Source: Mitsuokella sp047974105
Lineage (GTDB): Bacteria; Bacillota; Negativicutes; Selenomonadales; Selenomonadaceae
Assembly: GCF_047974105.1 (NCBI RefSeq)
Contig: NZ_JBHYRS010000005.1
Location: forward strand, 150,659-214,658
DNA length: 64,000 bases
Reading direction: 5' to 3'
Below are positions 50,573 to 59,413 of the stretch, piece by piece. Within the stretch, counting starts at the first letter, position 1. Every line of letters starts with the position of its first letter. The position numbers and the translations under genes are program-made. A model generated the notes under the pieces. It was not told the origin of the DNA. It did no database searches and saw only the letters and a program-made list of their open reading frames with translations.

Positions 50573-51598
50573 ATGCGGCTGACAGAAAAAGAGGGCACGG
50601 AGCTCTTAGAGCATGGTGACCTCATCACTTTGGGACGTGAGGCGGATAAGATTCGGCAGCAGCGCTTTGGCAATACGGTCACGTTCATCATCGACCGCAA
50701 TATCAATTACACGAATGTCTGTGTCAACGAATGCCGCTTCTGCGCCTTTTTTAGGAGACAGGGCAGCAAAGACGCGTATCTTCTCTCGCATGAAGAGATT
50801 CTCGAGAAGGTTCGCGAGACGGTAGAAGCCGGCGGCACACAGGTCATGATACAGGGCGGCCTCTATCCGGAACTCGGCCTTGCCTATTATGAAAAAATGC
50901 TGCGGCTCATCAAGGAGCACTTCCCTTCTATTACCATTCATTCGTTTACGGCGACGGAAATCCAGCATTTTGCGCGCGAGGCGGGGCTCTCGATTCTCGA
51001 TACCTTGAAACGCCTGCAGGAGGCCGGTCTTGACAGCCTGCCGGGCGGCGGCGCGGAAATCCTCGTCGATGAGGTGCGCAAAAAAGTCAGCCCGAAAAAA
51101 ATCATGACGGACGACTGGCTGCACGTCATGGAATGCGCGCATTCCATCGGCATGGAGAGCACGGCGACGATGGTCATCGGCTTTGGCGAGACGATGGCAC
51201 AGCGCATTGAGCACATGGAAAAGATTCGCCGTCTGCAGGATAAGACGGGAGGCTTCCGCGCGTTCATTACCTGGACGTTCCAGCCAAGCCATACGGAACT
51301 CGGCGGCGAAAAGACATCGAGCTGGGATTATATGCGGACATTGGCACTTTCGCGCCTCTATATGGACAATATCGCGCATATTCAGGGCTCGTGGGTCACG
51401 CAGGGTGAACGCATCGGCCAGCTGACACTGGGCTTTGGCGCTGACGATGCCGGCAGCATCATGCTCGAGGAAAATGTCGTGCGGGCGGCCGGTACGCTTT
51501 ACGACATGTCGACGAAAAAAATGGTCGGACTCATCAAGGGGGCAGGCCGCGAGGCCGCGCAGCGCGATACGGAGTACCGCATTATCCGCCGCTTCTGA
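50573..51598 (+). CDS. mqnC: Cyclic dehypoxanthinyl futalosine synthase
   Basis: 341 residues. Radical-SAM motif CVNECRFCAFFR with the MqnC-type context FIIDRNINYTNVC, MIQGGLYPELGLAYYE, GGGAEILVDEVRKKVSPKK and SWVTQGERIGQLTLGFGADD. It converts dehypoxanthine futalosine to its cyclic form in menaquinone synthesis. ATG 50573 lies 7 nt after GGAGG; the ATG at 50567 is too close to that site. It overlaps or abuts its upstream neighbour. Confidence 0.93.
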   Translation: MRLTEKEGTELLEHGDLITLGREADKIRQQRFGNTVTFIIDRNINYTNVCVNECRFCAFFRRQGSKDAYLLSHEEILEKVRETVEAGGTQVMIQGGLYPELGLAYYEKMLRLIKEHFPSITIHSFTATEIQHFAREAGLSILDTLKRLQEAGLDSLPGGGAEILVDEVRKKVSPKKIMTDDWLHVMECAHSIGMESTATMVIGFGETMAQRIEHMEKIRRLQDKTGGFRAFITWTFQPSHTELGGEKTSSWDYMRTLALSRLYMDNIAHIQGSWVTQGERIGQLTLGFGADDAGSIMLEENVVRAAGTLYDMSTKKMVGLIKGAGREAAQRDTEYRIIRRF

Positions 51599-51643
51599 CA
51601 GCTTGTGATATTTGTACTATTTGTACTATAGGAGGGAAACCTT

Positions 51644-52507
51644 ATGGCAATAGAAGGAGAAAGACAGGATATCCCTAAGGCAGATTACGCCGTAGTCGGC
51701 GGCTCGGGCACGCTTTCGAGCAATTTTCCCGCCAATCTGCCCGATGAGGATGTCAAAATCCTTGCTGATAATCTCTACTTTGAAACGCCGTATGGCAAAA
51801 GTCCGGCCTTTCGGCTTTTCTGCGTCGGTGAAAAACGCGTGCTGACCGTGCGCATGCATGGCTGGCGTTCCGGCGTGACGCGTGCCGATGCTTCACGTCA
51901 GGTTTTTTGGACGTTCCGCGAAGCCGGCGTCAAGCGCATCATCTCCGAGGGCGGTGTCGGCACGGTCAACAAACTCCTCGACTTGCGCGATTTCATCATT
52001 CCCGATGATTATCTCGACCTTTCCGTCCGCAAGGACGTCATGCTCGATGGCCGCTATCTTTTAATCATGCGTCAGGCGCTCTGCCCTGAGATGCGTGAAG
52101 CTTTGATTCGTGCGACGAAAAAACGCTTTACGGGACGCGTCTTTACGCGCGGCACCTACGCCGTGACGGACGGCCGCCATTTCGAGAGCCCTGCTGAAGT
52201 CGCGATGATGAACGGCCATGCGGATATCGTCGGCCAGAGCATCGCGCCGGAAGTCTATCTCGCGCGCGAAATCGGCGCCTGCTATGCAGGGCTTTATTTT
52301 ACCGTTAATTACGGCGAGGGCATCCGCGAGAAATGGTCGCATAAGGATATGGCCGATATCTTCTACGACGATGCGCCGATGATTGGCGAAATCATTTTAG
52401 AGACGATCCGCGAGATCGATGCCGATGACCGCCGCTGTGAATGCCTCTCCCTGCGCAAGGAAACGCTGCTGAAGGATGTATATAATGAAGTTTCCTCAAA
52501 AGGCTGA
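51644..52507 (+). CDS. MTAP/PNP family nucleoside phosphorylase in menaquinone cluster
   Basis: 287 residues of the S-methyl-5'-thioadenosine phosphorylase family: AVVGGSGTLSSNF at the N-terminus (phosphate loop), RLFCVGEKRVLTVRMHGW, IISEGGVGTVNKLLDLRDFI, then GRVFTRGTYAVTDGRHFES, AVTDG-ESPAE and VGQSIAPEVYLAREIGACYA. Canonical MTAP has GGTG at the loop. In the futalosine route a nucleosidase (MqnB or MTAN) removes adenine or hypoxanthine; none is seen here, so this protein may do that by phosphorolysis. 45-nt gap after mqnC. Confidence 0.82.
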   Translation: MAIEGERQDIPKADYAVVGGSGTLSSNFPANLPDEDVKILADNLYFETPYGKSPAFRLFCVGEKRVLTVRMHGWRSGVTRADASRQVFWTFREAGVKRIISEGGVGTVNKLLDLRDFIIPDDYLDLSVRKDVMLDGRYLLIMRQALCPEMREALIRATKKRFTGRVFTRGTYAVTDGRHFESPAEVAMMNGHADIVGQSIAPEVYLAREIGACYAGLYFTVNYGEGIREKWSHKDMADIFYDDAPMIGEIILETIREIDADDRRCECLSLRKETLLKDVYNEVSSKG

Positions 52508-52555
52508 TTAAGGCGGATTTTTGAGAACAGTTTACATCCGTATCATAAGTTAAAA

Positions 52556-52636
52556 ACAATGAGCTGTGCATAACTCTGTATTTTTTCGAGAGATATGCAC
52601 AGCTCATTGTCGTTTTGTGGATAGTTCTGTGGATAA
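52556..52636. terminator. 17-bp hairpin (terminator of the two-component operon) with DnaA-box-like repeats
   Basis: ACAATGAGCTGTGCATA (52556-52572) is an exact inverse of 52594-52610 with a 21-nt loop. On the minus strand it is followed by TTTTTAAC, fitting a terminator for the response-regulator gene ending at 52638. The stem contains TGTGCATAA (a TTATNCACA box, 52565-52573). Further boxes are TGTGGATAA at 52628-52636 (exact) and near matches at 52593-52601 and 52616-52624. Confidence 0.72.
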
Positions 52637-52637
52637 G

Positions 52638-53516
52638 TCAGTGTTCTGAGGACGCTGTATAGAGTGCCTGAATAAACTTCTTGGTGTTGATATGCACTTT
52701 GGATATCTGCGGTTTCTCATTTTGCTGAATGGTTCGCATGATACTGCAGACTTCCGCGTAATCGAAGTAAAACGGTGCGTATTCTTCAAATTTAGGATTC
52801 GTGTAATCGACGACGCCCATGGAAGCCGTGCTGACCATGGCTTGAAAAACGGCGCGGCGCAGTCGCTGCTCAATGGTCTTGGCCTCTTTTTGGATATTTT
52901 CGGCAGCGTGTTCTTTGGCAATGGCCGTGAAAATGGTCTTGAGGGAGGGAATGGTGCTGCTGTTATTATGTGCCTGCAGATAGTCGATGATTTCGATGAG
53001 GTCATCGTAGCCCGTTGTGCCGGCAACGCCGAGCTCTTTCAGAAGCGCCGCAGCCTTTTCCCGCGGCGTGACCTGCTTTTGCACGGGCACGGCAGCGACC
53101 GGATTCAGGGTTGTCTGCAGGGTGCTCTGCAGGGTATGGGCAAAGCGTTCGAGACGGATGTGCTCTTCGGCAGAATGCAGGACACTGATGATTTCATTGC
53201 GGTTGAGGGGTTTGGTGATGTAAGCGTAAACGCCGCTTTCATACGCCTTGCCGATGAGGTCCTTGCTGACAACCTGAGAGAGCATGATGATCTTGCCGGG
53301 AAAGTCGTGGAATTTGCGTACGGAATCGATGCCGTCGCAGTCAGGCATGAGCATATCGATGATCAAGAGGTCGATATGGCGGGCAATGAGTTCTGTCGCC
53401 GTGAGGTTGGCTGCACTGGGCAGGGAGGCGACAACCGTGCCGAGTTCGTAGTCTTCAATGATATCCTGCAGCATATCGCGGATGGCTTCATCGTCATCGA
53501 TGAGCATGATGTTCAT
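52638..53516 (-). CDS. Response regulator with YcbB-type output domain (GlnL-like)
   Basis: 292 residues. Receiver domain at 1-120: LIDDDEAIRDML (acidic pocket), LLIIDMLMPDCDG (phospho-Asp) and AYITKPLNRNEI (Lys). The C-terminal part (about 150-285) contains ELGVAGTTGYDDLIEIIDYL and EQRLRRAVFQAMVSTASMG, which resembles the YcbB/GlnL output domain of Bacillus (DNA-binding). Its start overlaps the kinase end by 4 nt. Target genes are probably nearby; TTTTGT repeats stand before aspA. Confidence 0.85.
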   Translation of the reverse strand: MNIMLIDDDEAIRDMLQDIIEDYELGTVVASLPSAANLTATELIARHIDLLIIDMLMPDCDGIDSVRKFHDFPGKIIMLSQVVSKDLIGKAYESGVYAYITKPLNRNEIISVLHSAEEHIRLERFAHTLQSTLQTTLNPVAAVPVQKQVTPREKAAALLKELGVAGTTGYDDLIEIIDYLQAHNNSSTIPSLKTIFTAIAKEHAAENIQKEAKTIEQRLRRAVFQAMVSTASMGVVDYTNPKFEEYAPFYFDYAEVCSIMRTIQQNEKPQISKVHINTKKFIQALYTASSEH

Positions 53517-54892
53517 GATATCGGTCCTTTCTTTGGCGGTGTTGGCGGTGTGGGAGCGACGGCAGCAGCCTGTGCTTTCTTTTGTGCAGAAGTGATACGG
53601 GCAAGCGGCAGATGGATGTGGAACGTAACCATGTCTTTGCCATCCGAGGCCGCCGTGATGCCGCCGCCGAGATATTCTGCAAGTGCTTTGATATAAGTAA
53701 GGCCGACGCCGCTTGACGCGCGTCCGTCACTGTCGTATTTTGTCGTATACCCCGGGCGGAAAATCTGCGGGAGACGGCGCAGCGGGATGGAACTGCCGGT
53801 ATTTGTTACTTCAAAGTGAAGTTCCGTGCCAATCCGTTTCATGTTTATGGCAATCCTGCCCTTGTCATGAATGGCTTCAATGGCATTCGCCGTAAGGTTG
53901 TTGAGGATGGAAAGCATAGTGTAGGCGTGAAGTTCAGGCAGATTGACCGAAAGCGTCGTTTCAAAAAGGATATTCTTGTCGAGACGGCGGGCATATTTTT
54001 TTTGAGCACTGATGATGAGGTGGCAGAGTTCGGCCGGTGTCATGTAATCATTGAGCTTATGCGTGTTGGTTTGATTGGTGAGCTCACTGAGTCCCGCATA
54101 GATGCGCTGGTTGTCCTTTTTGATATCGTGAACTTCTCCGGCAACGCGCAGGGCTTCCTGTGTGATATGCGGCAAATCTTCCATATTATGAAGGCTGCGC
54201 AGGTCTTCATAAACGCCGTAGCAGTCATGCGTTGCCATTTCTGCTTTATGCAGGGTCTGTTCCAGTTCAAATACCTCTTCATAGATGTTGGCAATCATCA
54301 TGGTCAGACGGTTTTTCTCGTGGGACTCGTGTGCCAGATGAATCTCCGTGAGATAAAGCTGAGAAAGAAAGAAGAAGCTCAGGATAAAGAAGCAGCGCAA
54401 AAAGGCAATAACGGTAAGCCGCGTCAGCACGGACCAGGTGATGACGGCTGCGTGCGTGCCGAGAAAAACATCCATGGAATAAAGTTCCGCAATGCTGGCA
54501 AGGACCTCGGCAAGGATGGCCCAAATGGCAATCTTCATAGCCTGGGTGGTGATGGGGGCGTGGTTGAGCTTCAGCGTGGAAAAGCAGATTGCGTAAGTAA
54601 AATAGTAGAAAAATGTCGGGATATGATTGTAGACGGCCACGGAAAACGGCATGCCGCCAAAAGTATCGATCACTGCGCGGAACAGCACGACGACGATGCC
54701 GACGTTCAGTCCTGAAACGGCCATTGGCACATTGCGCAGCCACAGCAGGAAGAGCAGAAACATCGGCGAGCCAAAGCTGACGCGGAACGTACTGAATTCA
54801 TTGCCGAATGGATGAATGCGCGGCTCGCCGGCAAGCGGCACGATGATCAGCATACAGATGAAAATAAAGAGTTCCCGGTGTTTACTGAGCAT
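53513..54892 (-). CDS. Sensor histidine kinase, GlnK-like membrane type
   Basis: 459 residues. Five to six N-terminal membrane helices (to about residue 185) without a large periplasmic loop, then a coiled coil, a HisKA-like segment (VAGEVHDIKKDNQRIYAGL, with H as candidate phospho-acceptor) and a GHKL ATPase domain (N box SILNNLTANAIEAI, G1 DGRASSGVGLTYIKALAEYL). C-terminus rich in Ala/Pro. Start ATG 54892 fits AAGGAG; ATG 54898 is too close. Partner of the downstream regulator. Confidence 0.85.
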   Translation of the reverse strand: MLSKHRELFIFICMLIIVPLAGEPRIHPFGNEFSTFRVSFGSPMFLLFLLWLRNVPMAVSGLNVGIVVVLFRAVIDTFGGMPFSVAVYNHIPTFFYYFTYAICFSTLKLNHAPITTQAMKIAIWAILAEVLASIAELYSMDVFLGTHAAVITWSVLTRLTVIAFLRCFFILSFFFLSQLYLTEIHLAHESHEKNRLTMMIANIYEEVFELEQTLHKAEMATHDCYGVYEDLRSLHNMEDLPHITQEALRVAGEVHDIKKDNQRIYAGLSELTNQTNTHKLNDYMTPAELCHLIISAQKKYARRLDKNILFETTLSVNLPELHAYTMLSILNNLTANAIEAIHDKGRIAINMKRIGTELHFEVTNTGSSIPLRRLPQIFRPGYTTKYDSDGRASSGVGLTYIKALAEYLGGGITAASDGKDMVTFHIHLPLARITSAQKKAQAAAVAPTPPTPPKKGPIS

Positions 54893-55224
54893 AAGCATCT
54901 CCTTACGTGAGCGGACAAAGCGGATACTGGCATGAAAATATGAAATCGCATCGATTGCTTATCATCGACAGCCATGTATGTTTTTTAGTGTATCATACAG
55001 CGATTTTGCCTGACAATAGTATCGTTTATGGAAATAATAGATGAAAGGCATTAAAAACAACAATATTATTATAGCATAAAGACTGTGATGGATGTTACAA
55101 GTTGTCAGTAAAAAAAAACTATTCCTTCGAATCTGTAGGATTTTGTCGTTTTTCCTAGTCGGTCATGTATATTTAATACAGTAATAAAAAGATAAGTCAT
55201 ATTAATGACACGGGAGGGTATCAT
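54893..55224. other. Divergent 332-bp regulatory region, kinase versus carrier
   Basis: AT-rich, no gene. For the kinase (minus) -35 TTGTCA (55011-55016) and -10 TACACT (54987-54992) are 18 bp apart. On the plus strand only a weak -35/-10 pair precedes citT (about TTGTCG near 55146 and TATATT near 55169). The GGGAGGG ribosome site of the carrier is at 55211-55217. A lone TTTTGT occurs near 55142. Nothing else identified. Confidence 0.6.
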
Positions 55225-56643
55225 ATGTCAAAGGAAACTAGTAGTGGAAAGCTGCTTCGCGGCCTCATCTGTGTGGCCATCGGCGCAGTCATCTGGTTCA
55301 TACCGGCTCCGGCTGGTGTGGGCCCGCAGGCCTGGGGCCTGCTTGCCGTATTCGTGGCAACGATTGCCGGTTTTATCCTGCAGCCGCTGCCGCTCGGTGC
55401 CATCGCGTTGATTGCCTGCGCACTTCTGCCGGTACTTGGCGTCATGAAAGCCGGTCAGGCACTTGAGGGCTTCTCGAACGGCACCATCTGGCTGATCGTC
55501 TCGGCCTTCATGTTTGCTACAGGCTTTATCAAAACAGGCCTTGGCAAACGCATCGCGTTCATGCTGCTCTCACGCTTCGGCAAGAGCTCACTGAGTGTCG
55601 CTTACGTCATGAGTGCGGCAGATTTCATCATCGCTCCGTTCACACCGTCCAATACGGCCCGCGGCGGCGGCATCATTTACCCGATTGTCAACAGTATCAC
55701 GAGAGCGCTTGGCTGTGAGAAAAATGGCAAAAACAAGCGTACCGGTGCTTTCCTGATGTACAGCGCATATGCCGCAGTCATCACGTCGGCCTGCATTTTC
55801 CTGACAGGTGCATCGAACAACGTTCTCGCCAATACGCTGACAGAGCAGACTTTTGGGCAGTCCCTGAGCTGGGGATCCTGGTTCATGGCGAGCATCATCC
55901 CGGGCCTTATCCTCACGGTCGTGACGCCGTATCTTCTTTATAAACTCATCAAGCCGGAACTCACCAATACGCCGGAAACCTTAAATCTTGCCAAACAGGA
56001 ACTCAGCAAGATGGGTGCCATGACGGGCAAGGAAAAGATCCTCTGCGTCATCTTCATTTGCTGCCTGCTCCTCTGGGCAACGGGCAGTATCCATCATATT
56101 GATTCGGCGATCGTCGCACTGCTCGGCCTCTCGGCCATGCTGGTTACGCACTGCATCGAGTGGAGCGATGTAACGAAGCAGAACGGTGCCTGGGATGTCC
56201 TCGTATGGATGGGCGTTCTCGTCAACATGGCCGCCTATCTTTCGAAATTTGGTTTCATGAAATGGTTTGCAGCTACGATGGCTGCAGCCTGCGCTGGCAT
56301 GTCCTGGATGACGATGCTCATCGTCCTCTGCGTTGTTTATACCTTCGCACATTATCTGCTCGCCAGCAACAGTGCCCATATCGCAGCGATGTTCATCGCC
56401 TTCATGACAATCCTCGTTGCTGCCGGTGCTCCGGTCATCCCGACCGCTATCATCCTCGCAATCCTCTGCAACAGCGCATCGTTCCTGACGCATTACGGCT
56501 GCGGCGTTACGCCAATCTTCTTTGGCGCAGGCTTTATGGAGCAGGGTGAATGGTGGAAGATCGGCTTCATCATCACGGTCATGCATCTGATTGTCTGGAT
56601 GTGCATCGGCCTGCCGTGGATGACAGTCATCGGTTTGTTCTAA
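55225..56643 (+). CDS. Divalent anion:Na+ symporter/antiporter (DASS family, CitT-like)
   Basis: 472 residues, about 12 membrane segments. DASS landmarks: LEGFSNGTIWLIVSAFMFA, MSAADFIIAPFTPSNTARGG and its repeat near the C-terminus (LASNSAHIAAMFIAF and ASFLTHYGCGVTPIFFGAGF). CitT/TtdT relatives exchange C4-dicarboxylates or citrate for succinate. Directly before aspA, so fumarate/succinate/aspartate traffic is likely. ATG 55225 follows GGGAGGGTATC. Confidence 0.9.
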   Translation: MSKETSSGKLLRGLICVAIGAVIWFIPAPAGVGPQAWGLLAVFVATIAGFILQPLPLGAIALIACALLPVLGVMKAGQALEGFSNGTIWLIVSAFMFATGFIKTGLGKRIAFMLLSRFGKSSLSVAYVMSAADFIIAPFTPSNTARGGGIIYPIVNSITRALGCEKNGKNKRTGAFLMYSAYAAVITSACIFLTGASNNVLANTLTEQTFGQSLSWGSWFMASIIPGLILTVVTPYLLYKLIKPELTNTPETLNLAKQELSKMGAMTGKEKILCVIFICCLLLWATGSIHHIDSAIVALLGLSAMLVTHCIEWSDVTKQNGAWDVLVWMGVLVNMAAYLSKFGFMKWFAATMAAACAGMSWMTMLIVLCVVYTFAHYLLASNSAHIAAMFIAFMTILVAAGAPVIPTAIILAILCNSASFLTHYGCGVTPIFFGAGFMEQGEWWKIGFIITVMHLIVWMCIGLPWMTVIGLF

Positions 56644-56950
56644 GATTTGTTTTGTGACAGTAAGGAAGAGAGCAGAGAGCATCTGCTCCTTCTGAACTGT
56701 TTTGTACCTTTTGTAAAATTGCCGCTGGTTCAATGGCAAATGAGAATCTGTAACTTTGTATACAAAAAAAGACAAATTTTACAAAATGTACTTGATTGTA
56801 TTCTGTATACATGATACAATGTAGTCAACAAAGCGAGGGGATGAAAACCTCCGAGCTTTTACAAAAATAACAACAACGCTTACAACGCAAAGATTTCATT
56901 TCAAGCTCCGCCTGAAGAAACAGGCGGAAAAAGAAAGGAACGTGGCAAAC
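56644..56950 (+). promoter_or_regulatory. aspA upstream region: hairpin, TTTTGT repeats, TGTATACA operators, promoter
   Basis: 307 bp without a gene. A stem GGAAG-GAGCAGA...TCTGCTC-CTTC (56664-56692) follows citT and may end it. TTTTGT repeats with 3-bp gap (56700-56714) form part of an inverted repeat, TTTTGTAAAATT (56709-56720) and AATTTTACAAAA (56775-56786). TGTATACA occurs at 56757-56764 and 56804-56811. Promoter -35 TTGATT (56792-56797), -10 TACAAT (56815-56820), spacer 17 bp. A leader hairpin TCCGCCTG/CAGGCGGA (56907-56928) is close to the ribosome site. Confidence 0.7.
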
Positions 56951-58339
56951 ATGAGAAAAGAACATGATTTCATTGGTGAACTCGAGGTACCAGACGAGGT
57001 TTATTACGGTGTTCAGACGATGCGTGCCATCGATAACTTCCATATCACGGATCAGGTAATCGATTCGGATTTCGTACAGTGCATTGCCCGCGTCAAGAAA
57101 GCAGCTGCTATGGCCAACATGGCAACGGGTCGTCTCGATAAGAAAATCGGTGATGCACTGATCGAGGCCGCAGATGAAATCATCGCAGGCAAATTCCTCG
57201 ATCAGTTCCCGGTTGACCCGATTCAGGGCGGCGCTGGTACGTCCATCAACATGAACATGAACGAGGTTCTCTGCAACCGTGCTCTGGAGATCATCGGTCA
57301 GCCGAAAGGCCGCTACGATATCATTTCCCCGAACAACCATGCCAACATGGCACAGTCCACGAACGATTCGTTCCCGACGAGCATCAAGGTCTGCCTGAGC
57401 CATAAAGGCAAGAAACTCACGGCTGCGCTTGACCGCCTCGCTACGGAGCTCGAAAAGAAATCTGAGGAATATAAAGATATCCTCAAGATGGGCCGCACGC
57501 ATCTGCAGGATGCTGTTCCTATTACGCTCGGTCAGGAAATGGGCATGTATGCATCGGCTGTACGCCGCGGCATCAAACGCATCAACCATGCCATCGATGG
57601 CCTGCATGTCATCAATATGGGCGGTACGGCAGTAGGCACGGGCCTCAATGCAGAGCCGGCTTACATCAAGAAAGTAGCAGAGACGCTCAGCGAAGTAACG
57701 GGCGAGAAATACGTTACGGCTGACAACATGATTGATGCAACGAACAACACGGATGGCTTCTCCGATATGTCGAGCGCTATGAAGACGACGGCTCTGGTCC
57801 TCATCAAGATGGCCAACGATTTCCGTCTCATGGCTTCGGGCCCGCGCTGCGGCCTCAACGAACTCAAGCTGCCGAAACGTCAGCCGGGTTCTTCCATCAT
57901 GCCGGGCAAAGTCAATCCGGTTATCGCCGAAGTCCTCGATCAGTCCTGCTATCAGGTTATCGGCAACGACATCGCCGTTACGATGGCTGTTGAGAACGGT
58001 CAGTTCGAACTTAACGTTATGGAGCCGGTCATGGCCTTCAATATGTTCAACTCGATGAAGTACATGACGAATGCAGTCAATACGTTTGTTGATAAGCTCC
58101 TCATCGGTCTCGAGCCGAACAGAGAGCAGTGCCAGGAATGGCTCGACAAGAGCGTCGGTGTTGTCACGGCTCTGCTGCCGCATATCGGTTATGAGAATTC
58201 CGCTATGCTCGCCAAAGAAGCTTACAACACGGGCAAACCAATCCGTCAGGTCATCATGGAGAAAGGCCTTCTTTCCAAAGAAAAGATGGAGCACATCCTC
58301 TCTCCGCGTCAGATGACGACGCCGGGCATTGCTGAATAA
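56951..58339 (+). CDS. aspA: Aspartate ammonia-lyase
   Basis: 462 residues. Deaminates L-aspartate to fumarate, feeding fumarate respiration. Motifs: HDFIGELEVPDEVYYGVQT at the start (more AspA than FumC), GAGTSINMNMNEVLCNRALE, MAQSTNDSFPTSIKV, GRTHLQDAVPITLGQEM and the loop GSSIMPGKVNPV. ATG 56951 gives the usual AspA start MRKEHDF; a GTG 3 codons upstream is possible. Neighbour of CitT-like carrier and GlnK/L-like pair. Confidence 0.95.
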   Translation: MRKEHDFIGELEVPDEVYYGVQTMRAIDNFHITDQVIDSDFVQCIARVKKAAAMANMATGRLDKKIGDALIEAADEIIAGKFLDQFPVDPIQGGAGTSINMNMNEVLCNRALEIIGQPKGRYDIISPNNHANMAQSTNDSFPTSIKVCLSHKGKKLTAALDRLATELEKKSEEYKDILKMGRTHLQDAVPITLGQEMGMYASAVRRGIKRINHAIDGLHVINMGGTAVGTGLNAEPAYIKKVAETLSEVTGEKYVTADNMIDATNNTDGFSDMSSAMKTTALVLIKMANDFRLMASGPRCGLNELKLPKRQPGSSIMPGKVNPVIAEVLDQSCYQVIGNDIAVTMAVENGQFELNVMEPVMAFNMFNSMKYMTNAVNTFVDKLLIGLEPNREQCQEWLDKSVGVVTALLPHIGYENSAMLAKEAYNTGKPIRQVIMEKGLLSKEKMEHILSPRQMTTPGIAE

Positions 58340-58389
58340 GAAGTCAGTTCTGGATACCCCATAATAGAATAGAGTCCCCCTTAGATGAA

Positions 58390-58424
58390 GAAACTCCTGC
58401 ACGGCTCATGCAGGAGTTTCTTTC
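58390..58424 (+). terminator. Rho-independent terminator after aspA
   Basis: GAAACTCCTGCA (58390-58401) pairs with TGCAGGAGTTTC (58409-58420), followed by TTTC. Confidence 0.9.
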
Positions 58425-58547
58425 TGCCTGACAATCGGATGGATAAATGAGCGAGTGAAAACGTAAGATTTGTTACGCCGTTTGGCAGGCAGCTGTGATA
58501 TGATAAGAGTAGTTAATTTTGCTGTATTATATCAGGGAGGTAGTATC

Positions 58548-58733
58548 ATGAAAGGTTACGTAGATAAGTCTGCCTGCATTGGCTGCGGTATGTGCACGGA
58601 TGTGGCACCGGATGCTTTCCGCATCGGTGACGATGGCCTGGCTGAGGGCTATCAGGAGATTCCGGAAGGCAGTGTGGACGACGCAAAGGAAGCCGCTGCC
58701 GACTGCCCTGTTGGTGCCATCCAGGTCAAATAA
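58548..58733 (+). CDS. Small [4Fe-4S] ferredoxin
   Basis: 61 residues with CIGCGMCTDVAP and the later DCPVGAIQV; cysteines fit one [4Fe-4S] cluster (CxxCxxC...CP). Acidic electron carrier. ATG 58548 is preceded by AGGGAGGTAGTATC. Its own terminator (58753-58780) separates it from folE. Confidence 0.93.
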   Translation: MKGYVDKSACIGCGMCTDVAPDAFRIGDDGLAEGYQEIPEGSVDDAKEAAADCPVGAIQVK

Positions 58734-58752
58734 AAAGCAGTTCTGTCAAAAG

Positions 58753-58780
58753 CAGCCGCCCCATGGCGGTTGTTTTTTTT
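58753..58780 (+). terminator. Terminator after ferredoxin gene
   Basis: CAGCCGCC and GGCGGTTG pair around CCAT, then eight T. Confidence 0.9.
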
Positions 58781-58840
58781 GCGTGGATTTCCTATAATAA
58801 AAAATATAATAAATCAGCAGGAAACGAGAGGGCAGATGAT

Positions 58841-59413
58841 ATGGGGGAGATCAACGAAGAGGCCGTACAGGCCATGAGAGCCTTTTTGGAAGCATTGGGC
58901 CTGGACCTCAGAAAATGCAGTATGGAACAAACTCCGGCAAGGGTGGCAGGCATGTATGCCAGCTTATTTGACGGTGTCGGCAAAAATCCGGATACTGTCT
59001 GGGGCGAACGTTTTGCTTCCGATACCAAGGGGATTGTGGCCATCCGCCATATTCCCTTCTATTCGATATGTGAGCATCATCTGCTGCCGTTCTTTGGTGA
59101 AATCAATCTTGCGTATCTGCCGCATGATGGGCAGGTCGCGGGATTCAGTAAATTTGTCAAGGTTGTCGAGTGTCTGTCCCATCGTCCGCAGCTGCAGGAA
59201 AGATTGACCGCGCAGCTGGCAGAAGCCATACAGCGCGGCTTGTCTGCGGATGGCGTATTAGTGGTGGTAGAAGCCCAGCAGCTTTGCATGACTATGCGTG
59301 AAAAAGGTGCTGAGGGCACAAGGACCATGACGTCAGAATGTCTGGGGATTTTTCAGGAGGATGCGTCACTTTGTCAGCAGGCATGGATGTTATTGGGAGG
59401 CAGACGGAAATGA
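58841..59413 (+). CDS. folE: GTP cyclohydrolase I
   Basis: 190 residues. Zinc enzyme opening GTP to dihydroneopterin triphosphate, first folate step. Zinc ligands in YSICEHHLLPFFGE and QQLCMTMREKG; also SKFVKVVECLSHRPQLQERL. ATG 58841 lies 7 nt after GAGAGGG; the frame continues upstream but without family similarity. It overlaps folP by 4 nt (ATGA). Confidence 0.96.
   Translation: MGEINEEAVQAMRAFLEALGLDLRKCSMEQTPARVAGMYASLFDGVGKNPDTVWGERFASDTKGIVAIRHIPFYSICEHHLLPFFGEINLAYLPHDGQVAGFSKFVKVVECLSHRPQLQERLTAQLAEAIQRGLSADGVLVVVEAQQLCMTMREKGAEGTRTMTSECLGIFQEDASLCQQAWMLLGGRRK

Noticed and set aside
46806..52636. Chromosome replication origin (oriC)
   Set aside because: Box groups are present but there is no dnaA/dnaN, no AT-rich unwinding element and the boxes are few.
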